This document shows positions 1 through 5,820 of a DNA stretch of 6,059 nt, piece after piece; the stretch's first letter is position 1; every line of letters begins with the position of its first letter. Source of the stretch: Roseburia zhanii (GTDB taxonomy: Bacteria; Bacillota; Clostridia; Lachnospirales; Lachnospiraceae); contig NZ_JACOPH010000030.1 in NCBI RefSeq assembly GCF_014287635.1, forward strand, positions 1-6,059. Direction: 5' to 3'. The position numbers and the translations under genes are program-made. Below the pieces are notes generated by a model, which was not told where the DNA came from, made no database searches, and was given only the letters and a program-made list of their open reading frames with translations.

Positions 1-111
1 GAATATCCATGATTTATGGCCAAGGGGAATGACATAGACTTAGAAAATATCTCTATGAAGAAATGAAAATATGAGAAAAAGCGAGTTAACAAGAGAAAAA
101 CAAAGATTATT
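1..111. other. Upstream region of the surface-protein gene
   Basis: No gene is supported here. Short open stretches end at stops in every frame (for example at 30-32, 35-37 and 64-66), so at most the last few codons of a preceding gene could be present. A weak promoter can be drawn with ATGACA (29-34) and TATGAA (54-59), but the 19-base spacing is long and I do not rely on it. The stretch from 60 to 110 is A-rich, as is common in Firmicute leaders just before a strong ribosome site. Confidence 0.4.
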
Positions 112-126
112 ATGGGAGGAATGACA

Positions 127-2055
127 ATGGAAGCTAACTATAAAAAGAAGCTACTGAGTATGTTTCTTGTGCTCGCACTCTGCCTGTCGATGATATCGAT
201 ATCAGCGATGGCTGAGGAGACAGCAGGCGGAAGTGCCGCGGCCGGGCAGGAGGAACTGACGACAGGTGACCCCGCAGGTGCAGAGACACCATCTGAGTGT
301 CTATCTCTCGACGCGCCGGAGAGCATCACCTATACCGAAGACTTGACGATTACGGCAAACGTAACTACGGAAGGCGCAGTTACCTACAAATGGTTTGAGG
401 ATGATACAGAGCTGACCGGTCAGACAGGAGAGACCCTGACGCTGAAGGATACTCCGCGCAAGAGTCCTTATACTACAAATCCCGAGCCTGCTGAATACGG
501 GAACGTGGGAAATCATACCTTCAGATGCGAGGCAACTATTGATAATGGTGATGTCGTCAAGAAAGAGGTCACTGTGACCGTGAAACCGGCAGATCTGTCG
601 AACGCGGAACTTACGATCCGCGGTGAGGACGAACTGGCTTATGATCCATATAGTTCCGATAAAGATAGCGGTATAGTGCGTCGTATCGTATTTGATCTGT
701 GGTATAACAACAAATACCTGACCGTGCAGTCTGATGAACCGTGGATGGAACCGATCGATGCATCTGACTATACAGTTACGGGCCATAAAGGGGTAAAAGA
801 TGCCGGTACCTATACACTGACTGTCACCGGACAGGGCAACTACACCGGCACAAAATCCATCCAGTTTGTGGTAAAGCCGTGTGAATTATCAGATAAGGCA
901 GCAACCAGTAATTTAAGAAAGGAATATGACGGTACGACAGATCTGCCGCTGGATCAGTTGGATTTCGTTAGTTTTCTATACGAAGGAAAAAACAATATCA
1001 TATACTTTAACAGAGGCACAGATTATACGGTAGAGGGAGCGCAGTTTGAGAATGCAGATGCCGGATATCCTAAAACGGTCATTATAAAATTCCGAATGCT
1101 GAATCCGAACTATACTTTTGAGGGTGGCCAGAGGGAAATAGAAATTGTCAGAAGTCAGCAGGATGCCGGCAATGCAACGCAGGAGATAGTCAAAGCGGCG
1201 GCAGCTGACCAGTCTGTGGATCTGGAAGTAATGAACGGTCATGCAAAGACTTATAACGTTGATCTCGCGGAGCTGATCCCCGAATTGACTGCTCCGAAGC
1301 AGTATGGTGACATCACTTACGGTCAGCCGGTTGTGCAGTTGGATACAGGCTACTATGCTGCAGGTGGTGCAAAGGTCGAGAACGGCGTGCTCAGCCTGCC
1401 GATCAAACAGGTAGATACAAAGGCTGAGGGCGAGATCGGTACAGTTCAAGTAGTAGTCAGCACGACAAACTACAAAGATATGACGCTGACGGTCAACGTC
1501 AAGGCAACGAATAAACTGATACCGACCGGAGCGCCGACACTGAGTAAATCATCACTCACTTATGGTGAGACGTTAGGCAATATGAAGCTCTCCGGTTCAA
1601 TGGAATATGAGAATGCGGCTGTTGAGGGGACATTTGCATGGGATACTCCAGACGCGAAACCGGCTGCGACGGCTGCATATACTGCAAAATGGACATTTAT
1701 ACCGAATGATGGCACCAGATATCAGACAGTAAAGGGTACAACAGAGATTCCAGTGAATAAAGCAACACCTGCGGGTGAGCCGGTTTATACAAGGATTACG
1801 GCTGCTGGCAAGACGGTAACGGTCGCGGCACTCGCAGCCAACCCGGGCTGGCCAGCGGGTACGGTCAAATGGGTCGATGCAGACGGAAAGCAGTTGGACG
1901 ACAGCACAGAAGTCAAGGTAAATACCGCTTACCACTGGTTATTTATACCGACAGATACGAAGAACTATAATGAGGCAACTGGTACGATCGTGCTCTATAT
2001 GGTTTCTTCATCCGGTGGCGGATCGACCGGCGGTGGCGTAGCCGGGAGGCGGTGA
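127..2055 (+). CDS. Secreted Ig/MBG-repeat surface protein, C-terminus cut by frameshift
   Basis: This encodes an exported, modular, Ig-like protein. I choose the ATG at 127 because GGGAGG (114-119) sits 7 bases before it; the in-frame ATGs at 112 and 121 overlap or abut that site. Residues 1-29 form a signal peptide: basic ANYKKK, a hydrophobic core MFLVLALCLSM, and an AMA-EE cleavage site. Then come an Ig-like module (about 60-154, KWFEDD and HTFRCEA strands), an MBG-like module (155-251, DYTVTG with AGTYTLTVTGQGNYTG), a YDG-like module (252-340, KEYDGTTDLP with NPNYTF), a less clear beta-rich part (341-463), and two further repeats (464-547 and 548-628, TYGETL, EGTFAWDTP, FIPTDTKNYNEATG). 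Such proteins are adhesin-like or wall-associated; the ligand is unknown. It ends in a Gly/Ser hinge and AGRR, with no LPXTG or SLH anchor visible. Removing one base near 2045 would add the tail annotated at 2045-2164. It looks more G+C-rich than the genes to its right. Confidence 0.88.
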   Translation: MEANYKKKLLSMFLVLALCLSMISISAMAEETAGGSAAAGQEELTTGDPAGAETPSECLSLDAPESITYTEDLTITANVTTEGAVTYKWFEDDTELTGQTGETLTLKDTPRKSPYTTNPEPAEYGNVGNHTFRCEATIDNGDVVKKEVTVTVKPADLSNAELTIRGEDELAYDPYSSDKDSGIVRRIVFDLWYNNKYLTVQSDEPWMEPIDASDYTVTGHKGVKDAGTYTLTVTGQGNYTGTKSIQFVVKPCELSDKAATSNLRKEYDGTTDLPLDQLDFVSFLYEGKNNIIYFNRGTDYTVEGAQFENADAGYPKTVIIKFRMLNPNYTFEGGQREIEIVRSQQDAGNATQEIVKAAAADQSVDLEVMNGHAKTYNVDLAELIPELTAPKQYGDITYGQPVVQLDTGYYAAGGAKVENGVLSLPIKQVDTKAEGEIGTVQVVVSTTNYKDMTLTVNVKATNKLIPTGAPTLSKSSLTYGETLGNMKLSGSMEYENAAVEGTFAWDTPDAKPAATAAYTAKWTFIPNDGTRYQTVKGTTEIPVNKATPAGEPVYTRITAAGKTVTVAALAANPGWPAGTVKWVDADGKQLDDSTEVKVNTAYHWLFIPTDTKNYNEATGTIVLYMVSSSGGGSTGGGVAGRR

Positions 2056-2164
2056 TGGCGGAGCATCTGCCATTGCAATTCCGGTATCATCCGGAAAGGG
2101 AAATATAACGATTAGTGCCACGGTAAAAGGCACGACAGCTACCACAACGAAACGGAGAAGGTAA
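2045..2164 (+). pseudogene. Out-of-frame tail of the surface-protein gene
   Basis: In the next frame the glycine hinge continues as GGGDGGASAIAIPVSSGKG and then NITISATVKGTTATTTKRRR, stopping at TAA 2162-2164, just 6 bases before the terminator stem. Beta-type stretches ending in VKGTTAT are what I would expect after the Gly/Ser hinge of this class of clostridial surface protein. Dropping one G from GGG at 2044-2046 joins the two frames. Even when rejoined, the product stops about 40 residues after the hinge with no anchoring domain. The gene therefore appears to have lost its 3' part as well as carrying the frameshift. A sequencing error at the GGG run cannot be excluded. Confidence 0.6.
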
Positions 2165-2170
2165 TCAAAG

Positions 2171-2210
2171 ACCCGATGTTTTCCTTGGTGAGAGGAGAGC
2201 ATCGGGTTTT
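2171..2210 (+). terminator. Intrinsic terminator of the surface-protein gene
   Basis: ACCCGATGTTTTCC (2171-2184) pairs with GGAGAGCATCGGGT (2194-2207). This gives an uninterrupted 14-bp stem with two G-U pairs around a 9-base loop, followed by TTTT. It lies immediately after the TAA at 2162-2164, which supports that stop as the original or current end of the gene. Confidence 0.85.
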
Positions 2211-2268
2211 AGTAGTGCTTTAGTTCTGCTCCGACTGCGCCGGAATATCTCCGATGAAGATTTTCTAT

Positions 2269-2306
2269 TTGACGTGCGTCAAAAAAGGAGTAGTATAGAA
2301 CTACTC
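2269..2306 (+). promoter_or_regulatory. Promoter overlaid by two inverted repeats
   Basis: TTGACG (2269-2274, 5 of 6 to the -35 consensus) and TAGTAT (2291-2296, 4 of 6 to -10) are 16 bases apart. The -35 box is the left half of a palindrome TTGACG-TG-CGTCAA (2269-2282). The -10 box lies inside a second inverted repeat, GAGTAGT-ATAGA-ACTACTC (2288-2306). Dyads lying over both promoter elements are typical operators for a dimeric repressor. The second dyad could instead be a hairpin in the leader RNA. The promoter faces the ORF starting at 2327. Confidence 0.5.
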
Positions 2307-2326
2307 AAAACAGAAAGGGCACGTAT

Positions 2327-2740
2327 ATGAAGAATCGGGTAATCAATGAGACACAGGATCTCACCTAATTAAAATGGTCTCAGATCAGGAGCTCCAGTGG
2401 GACCGCAGGCACCTTTTTGAAATCGGAATCTGTCATAGACCGCAGGAAAAAATATTATAAATTGTCTAATTTTGATTCGGCCAATGGAGTGCTTGGACAT
2501 GAAAGTGTAAATGAAATCATTGTTGACCGGCTGCCGGAGTATGTTTCACGGCGCAAGGAGACGAATGCCGTTGACTGTGTGTTGCTGGAGGACTGTAGGC
2601 TGTTGTGTTTTTTTGCAAATGAAGAAGTGAAAAAAATAGATTTGGAGCGCTTGAAAAATAGTGGAGATGTAGATAAAATCATAAACAATGAACGATTGTA
2701 CCGGTCGGGGCAGGTAGGTGTCGATGGAAACAGATGGTAA
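2327..2740 (+). pseudogene. Frame-disrupted ORF with DUF2442-like C-terminal half
   Basis: An ATG at 2327, preceded by AAAGGG (2314-2319), opens MKNRVINETQDLT and stops at TAA 2366. The adjacent frame then reads IKMVSDQELQWDRRHLFEIG and ICHRPQEKIL to TAA 2458. The original frame resumes as KLSNFDSANGVLGHESVNE and runs to 2740, where a TTG at 2417 is its only upstream start. Two compensating shifts would give one protein of about 137 residues. Its last 55 residues (VDCVLLEDCRLLCFFANEEV, then KKIDLERL, KIINNERLY and VDGNRW) have the strand layout of DUF2442 proteins: D.RLL..F...E.K..D, then a short helix, then a strand ending in W. The final DUF2442 strand is missing because transposase-like sequence begins here. 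Function is unknown; the shift positions are inferred from which frame looks protein-like. Confidence 0.5.
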
Positions 2741-2837
2741 AGAACTGCCGAAACTTGTGCAAAAAAGTAAAGCTGTAGGAATGCAGATTGAATCAGTCAT
2801 TGGTGACATGGCTTATTCTGATAAGAAAAGAGATTGA
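2724..2837 (+). pseudogene. IS1182-type transposase fragment
   Basis: This frame reads METDGKELPKLVQKSKAVGM and then QIESVIGDMAYSDKKRD. DGKELPxLVxKSKAxGxxIExVIGDxAYS is the segment around the second catalytic aspartate (GD.AYS) of IS1182-family DDE transposases, recalled from the family and not searched. Only about 35 of the roughly 450 to 500 residues of such a transposase are present, with no start, no flanking DDE motifs and no terminal inverted repeats seen. It overlaps the end of the DUF2442-like ORF by 17 bases and abuts the next fragment, so it looks like an insertion-sequence scar left by deletions. Confidence 0.65.
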
Positions 2838-3069
2838 TACATATGGATATAGAGATTCGGTATCTGACAGAGAATCACAGATACAAATGATTGCTGATGA
2901 TATAAGAACTGGAAATGTGAAACCGCTCAGTATTTTCTTGCAGGCATCGATTGACGAAGGAATAGACGAGGACAGTGATATGGAAGATATTGCCGGGCAG
3001 GTATTAGAAAAATTAGAAGGCATGAATGATAAAAAATTTGCAGAATTAGTGTTAGAAGCGGCAGAATAA
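2788..3069 (+). pseudogene. C-terminal fragment of a conjugative-element-type protein
   Basis: The open frame begins at a TTG (2788) inside the transposase remnant, so its first 14 or so residues are junction noise. From about 2830 the text becomes protein-like: IDTYGYRDSVSDRESQIQMI, DDIRTGN, SIFLQASIDEGIDED, and a final acidic helix ending LVLEAAE. The Y.YRDSVSDRE..I..I..DIR.GN pattern recalls tails of large proteins in Firmicute conjugative elements (those carrying YodL or LPD-type domains). That is recollection and the family is not certain. No ribosome site or credible start precedes the conserved part, so it is best read as the 3' end of a lost gene. An intrinsic terminator begins at its stop codon. 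Confidence 0.45.
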
Positions 3070-3116
3070 AAAGATGGTAGTCATTAGGAAATATCCTTTT
3101 GGCTACCATCTTTTTT
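3068..3116 (+). terminator. Strong intrinsic terminator, possibly bidirectional
   Basis: AAAAAGATGGTAG (3068-3080) pairs with CTACCATCTTTTT (3103-3115), an uninterrupted 13-bp match. An inner stem AGGA/TCCT (3086-3089 and 3094-3097) lies within the loop region. The T-run extends to 3116. The A-run on the left gives a matching T-run on the other strand, so it may also stop transcripts from the mob/abi side. Confidence 0.85.
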
Positions 3117-3120
3117 GTTG

Positions 3121-3190
3121 AAAATTAAAGAGGAGCCGAATTACTCCGACTCCTCCAAGTATGTGTCCGCAAACACATACCCCAATTGCT
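3121..3190 (-). ncRNA. Candidate ~70-nt small RNA, two hairpins
   Basis: A transcript starting about 7 bases past the -10 box at 3197-3202 would run leftwards through two stems. GTATGTGT/ACACATAC (3159-3166 and 3173-3180, 6-base loop) is a perfect 8-bp stem. GAGGAG/CTCCTC (3130-3135 and 3150-3155) is continued inside by an imperfect CG pair. The second stem is followed on this strand by TTTAATTTT, a modest terminator. Alternatives are that this is the 3' end of the abi transcript or part of an unrecognised small gene. One frame is hydrophobic (WIAIGVCVCGHILGGVGVIR) but has no start codon. Confidence 0.38.
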
Positions 3191-3196
3191 ATCCAT

Positions 3197-3225
3197 AATA
3201 TACTATATACAAGTGAAATATGCAA
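3197..3225 (-). promoter_or_regulatory. Promoter for the candidate small RNA
   Basis: On the - strand TTGCAT (3225-3220) and TATATT (3202-3197, 5 of 6 to consensus) are separated by exactly 17 bases. The -35 box is weak (3 of 6). It lies between the abi stop codon and the two-hairpin stretch and points to the latter. Confidence 0.45.
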
Positions 3226-3228
3226 GCA

Positions 3229-4030
3229 TTATATGGCATTTTTCAAGATGCCCAGCCGAGAAAACAAATCGGGATGAATGGTAATAGCTGAAACATTCGG
3301 GTTTACGGATGCTTCGTATTCTCGTGTGATCTTTTCAAATTCTCGAATAAATGATTTAATCTCAGTTTTAGAAACTTTCAGTAATTTCAAGTAATAACAA
3401 ATGAGAATAATATAGTCACCAATAGTTTTGAAATTTATGTAAGGCATTCCCATTTCTAAAATCAGACACTGCTTCATTGGTCTGGATGGATCCATTTTTT
3501 TGAAACGGGTATCGTATACTACATCATTATGGGCAATAGCATTTCTCAGATCCTTTAAGGCATATACATATTTATAAAGCAATTCCCGATAGGTATCACT
3601 GGATAGATTTATGCCAATTGAACGGGATATTTTTCACGCATATCAATAGTCAGACAGGAAAGCAGATAACCAAAATCGCCCATAGTAAGAATGCTGATTG
3701 CTTTATCATACATATCATAGATACTGCTTGAATCTATTTCTGTCATATTGTGTTTAATGCAATATTTTTAAGGGCAGTTTCAATAAACATCATTTTTCCA
3801 TATAAAAGAGACTTTAGTTTTGTGTCATATTGTACGGTTGCGTTGATCTCATTGTATGAGGTAAATGGAAGGCGGTTTGAGGATGATACAAAAAAGCGGT
3901 ATCCCTTATAACCATGAAAATATCCTGTATTGATCAGTTGCTGCTTTTGAGAAGTCCCTGAGATGGAAATTCCGTTATTTCTAAGATGCCGCATTAAGGC
4001 ATCAGTTGATTTATAGTCTGTTTTCGCCAT
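3229..4030 (-). pseudogene. Abi_2/AbiF-like abortive-infection gene, two frameshifts
   Basis: The start is ATG 4030-4028 (MAKTDYKSTDALMRHLRNNG), with AGGAG (4040-4036) spaced 5 bases before it. The N segment (MRHLRNNGISISG, QQLINTGYFHGYKGYRFF, IETALKNIALN) runs to about 3755. A second frame carries MTEIDSSSIYDMYDKAISIL, then TMGDFGYLLSCL, to TAA 3611-3609. A third frame, from about 3620, has INLSSDTYRELLYKYVYALK, DLRNAIAHNDVVYDTRFK and a tail ending LGILKNAI. One-base losses near 3750 and 3625 explain the breaks. RNAIAH is the R-X4-H motif of HEPN ribonucleases and is intact in the third segment. Abi_2 proteins abort phage infection, presumably by RNA cleavage. The joined protein of about 265 residues is shorter than I expect for the family; the part between ALKNIALN and TMGDFGY seems short, which suggests an internal deletion. 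The gene follows the relaxase after 58 bases and was probably cotranscribed cargo. Confidence 0.8.
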
Positions 4031-4088
4031 AGTATCTCCTAAGTGTTTGTGGTAATTAGGTATAATACATGGTATCATTATTAACAAG

Positions 4089-5351
4089 CTACAAGATAGG
4101 ATTATTCTTTTTCTTAAATTGTTCCTGCACCGGATCGGTTTGTGTCCGTTCGAGATATTGATTCAGATTTTCCTGTTTCCGCTTTAAATTGCGCACCTCT
4201 ATTTCGCAGCTCTTGTAGGTTGCGGTCAGTTCTTTTTTCTGCGTTTCCAATGCCTGATACTCGGCTCGCAGCTTATCCACATTCAATCCTTTTAGCTTGA
4301 TGCCTGCCTGTTTAAGCACCCGTCTTGCGCCGCCATAGAGGATGATCTGGCTCTCGTATCTGCGGAAATAAGCATCCGGGTTCTTGGCTTTCTTGTAAGC
4401 GATATGATAGGAGCGGTTGTCTTTGTACTGCTCGGCATATTTGATGATTTCCGCAAGGTCTTTCATGTGGTGTTCCAGTTCCACAACGCTCTGTCTGGCG
4501 GACTTGACCGCTTCGGTTTTTACAGTAATTTTATTTTCCAGATCGGAGAGAGAACCAGCTTCATTATAGCTTTGTGCGGCGATTTTCAGATTCTCGATTG
4601 CTGCCCACTGTTGCAGTCCGGGACTGTTCTGGAATTTCTCGTCCGAGGTGTCAATGAGCCTGCGGGCAGAGTAGTCTTTTTTCGGGATCACTGCCTTTTG
4701 TTCCCGTTTCTTTTCGATGTGTTCCCGGATACGTTCTTTTGTGTATTCTTTCCCTAAAGACCTAGCACTGCCACGGACAAAACGCTCCTTGTCCAGAGGT
4801 CGGAAAGAGATATATTTTGCAGCATCTTCTCCAAAAGTTTCCCCTTTGATTTCATATCCTTTGGCTCTCATTAAAAGCAGAAATTCTTCATAAGTGGAAG
4901 CCGACTTGATGCAAAAATTGATGTCCCGTCGAAGCTGGGTTTTCCAGGTTGAACCATTCTGCTCAGACTGCCATTCCTTGTATTTTTTGCCACGTTCACC
5001 GCCGGGAATGATGACAGAAAGATTGTGTTCTTTGCACAGTTCATCACTCAGGTGGCGGATGCGGTGGTAGGTCTGTGTACAGTCATGGTATTTGTTGTAT
5101 TCAATGTTGTCAGCCGCACAAAAGATGATATGATTGTGTATATGCCCCTTATCAATGTGCGTGGTGACAACATACGAATATTTCCCCTCTAAAACCTTGT
5201 CTGCAAGCTCTTTTCCGATGCGGTGCGCTTCCTCATAACTGACCTCGCCCGGAGCAAAAGCCTGTATCAAATGATAGGCTTTGTTGGGACTGTTTTCCCT
5301 GCAATGGTCAAGCGTATATTTAAAGTCAATTGGCGCAGTTTCCGGTGCTGT
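4089..5351 (-). pseudogene. MOBP-type relaxase, N-terminus missing
   Basis: This is the relaxase/mobilization nuclease that nicks oriT and pilots the strand during plasmid or element mobilization. The frame is open from just below a TAA at 5354-5352. Relaxase sequence begins about APETAPIDFKYTLDHCRENS and continues PNKAYHLIQAFAPGEVSYEE. The metal-binding histidine motif H-I-D-K-G-HIHNHIIF lies at about 5159-5121. YKEWQSEQNGSTWK, ISFRPLDKERF and a long coiled-coil-rich C-terminal half follow, ending in KKKNNPIL. The first 50 or so residues, including the motif I region with the nicking tyrosine, are absent. The only start near the open end is TTG 5270-5268, which overlaps the TGA of the mobC frame (TTGA) and might be translationally coupled. 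No ATG occurs in the nuclease part. A nuclease without motif I should not nick, although histidine-motif and oriT-binding functions could survive. Confidence 0.85.
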
Positions 5352-5476
5352 TTACCCTCTTCAGACATACTCTTCATGCCGGACGCTTTGAACTTGGTGT
5401 TGAGGATGTACTGCTCATCATCGCTGAGATAAAATTGCACCGGATTGGTGCGGTTTCGCTTTGTCATTTCTGCCAT
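5267..5476 (-). pseudogene. Truncated MobC-like relaxosome accessory protein
   Basis: The start is ATG 5476 (MAEMTKRNRTNPVQFYLSDD); ATG 5467 is also possible, with AAAGGA about 10 bases before it. Residues 1-38 (QFYLSDDEQYILNTKFKASG, MKSMS) match the N-terminal beta-strand and helix of MobC, the small DNA-binding partner that sits at oriT and helps the relaxase. After SMS (5363) the frame leaves MobC and reads the relaxase region out of frame (KQHRKLRQLTLNIRLTIAGK) to TGA 5269-5267. The C-terminal two thirds of MobC and the relaxase N-terminus were lost together, at a junction within about 5350-5363. A transcription attenuator-like hairpin lies just upstream. The reading frame is open back to a TTG at 5545, but that extension covers the hairpin and I do not count it as coding. 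Confidence 0.78.
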
Positions 5477-5498
5477 TTCCTTTCTCTCTTTTGGGTAC

Positions 5499-5538
5499 AA
5501 AAAAACTGCTGTAAAATGTTCGATTTTTACAACAGTTT
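5499..5538 (-). terminator. Attenuator-like terminator in the mobC leader
   Basis: Arms at 5525-5538 and 5503-5516 pair over 14 positions with a single mismatch around an 8-base loop. On the - strand the stem is followed by a run of seven T (5505-5499). It lies between the strong - strand promoter (5582-5610) and the mobC start (5476), so read-through must be regulated or partial. The 9-base direct repeats TTTTGGGTA (5489-5497 and 5557-5565) bracket it. Confidence 0.65.
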
Positions 5539-5581
5539 GTTTCAAGTTTTATTTAGTTTTGGGTATAACCATCCAAAACAA

Positions 5582-5610
5582 ATTGTAGCAAAAGCGGCAG
5601 GAAAGGTCAA
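5582..5610 (-). promoter_or_regulatory. Near-consensus promoter of the mob operon
   Basis: On the - strand TTGACC (5610-5605) and TACAAT (5587-5582) each match 5 of 6 consensus bases and are separated by exactly 17 bases. The predicted start near 5575 gives a leader of about 100 bases that includes the terminator hairpin before mobC. The promoter lies between the candidate oriT and mobC, a usual place for an autoregulated mob promoter. Confidence 0.75.
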
Positions 5611-5650
5611 GGTATTCCACAGGAAAACCGAAGAAAAAATAAAAGATGGT

Positions 5651-5700
5651 TAGGGACACTTCCCTATGGAAATTCACACGCACAGATGATAGGAAAGTGT
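5651..5700 (-). other. oriT: Candidate origin of transfer (oriT)
   Basis: The inverted repeat ACACTTCCCTA (5656-5666) / TAGGAAAGTGT (5690-5700) has 11-bp arms with one mismatch and a 23-base spacer. Overlapping it is the palindrome TAGGGA-CACT-TCCCTA (5651-5666). On the - strand the right arm runs straight into TAGGGAAGTGTCCCTAACC. The AAGTGtCCCT core resembles, from memory, the AAGTGCGCCCT nick region of RSF1010-type origins. The position, upstream of a promoter and mobC-relaxase on the same strand, is where oriT usually lies in such elements. The nick site is inferred only. Confidence 0.55.
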
Positions 5701-5710
5701 GGGAAATTTC

Positions 5711-5730
5711 GCCTGTGTCATGACACAGGC
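5711..5730. repeat. Perfect 20-bp palindrome beside the candidate oriT
   Basis: GCCTGTGTCA is followed directly by its exact reverse complement TGACACAGGC, with no spacer. It is 10 bases from the oriT inverted repeat. A spacerless palindrome suits binding by a symmetric dimer, for example MobC or an integration/excision factor. Confidence 0.7.
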
Positions 5731-5753
5731 AGTGCTTGTTACGATTGTTTTTT

Positions 5754-5774
5754 GCCACTCCAAGAGGGTGTGGC
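5754..5774. repeat. Short inverted repeat GCCAC-T-CC / GG-T-GTGGC
   Basis: Arms 5754-5761 and 5767-5774 pair at 7 of 8 positions around AAGAG. The TTTTTT run sits before the stem on the + strand and reads as A on the other, so neither strand gives a proper terminator. It may be part of the oriT/element-end architecture. Confidence 0.45.
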
Positions 5775-5797
5775 GGATAGTAAATGTGGATAGTAAA
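5775..5797 (+). repeat. Tandem direct repeat GGATAGTAAA, 13-bp period
   Basis: GGATAGTAAA occurs at 5775-5784 and again at 5788-5797, separated by TGT. It lies past the last mob-related signal and before the regulatory region of the response-regulator gene. It could be an arm-type recombinase site or the element boundary, but there is no direct evidence for either. Confidence 0.5.
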
Positions 5798-5820
5798 GTA
5801 ATAATATCAACATGACGATA

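Noticed and set aside
301..1935. Minus-strand ORFs of 112-161 residues inside the surface-protein gene
   Set aside because: They lie antisense to a clear signal-peptide and Ig-repeat protein, have no ribosome sites, and their Cys/Arg/Ile-rich text resembles no protein.
2146..2223. Frame reading NETEKVIKDPMFSLVRGEHR after the surface-protein tail
   Set aside because: It would translate straight through a 14-bp terminator stem, and TAA at 2162 in the better frame fits the terminator position.
3125..3196. 23-residue minus-strand ORF MDSNWGMCLRTHTWRSRSNS
   Set aside because: Its ATG abuts the -10 box, so it would lie upstream of the predicted transcript start; no ribosome site.
4404..4757. Plus-strand 117-residue ORF with hydrophobic stretches
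   Set aside because: It is antisense to the coiled-coil region of the relaxase; the hydrophobicity is the complement of charged codons.
3064..5652. ATAAAA(A)GATGGT(T)AG near 3065-3080 and 5638-5653 as flanking attachment repeats
   Set aside because: The match is short, imperfect and A-rich; one copy is a terminator arm and the other adjoins the oriT, so both are explained otherwise.
5330..5653. Plus-strand 107-residue ORF across the mobC and promoter region
   Set aside because: It is antisense to the MobC motif and runs through the attenuator and promoter, with no ribosome site.
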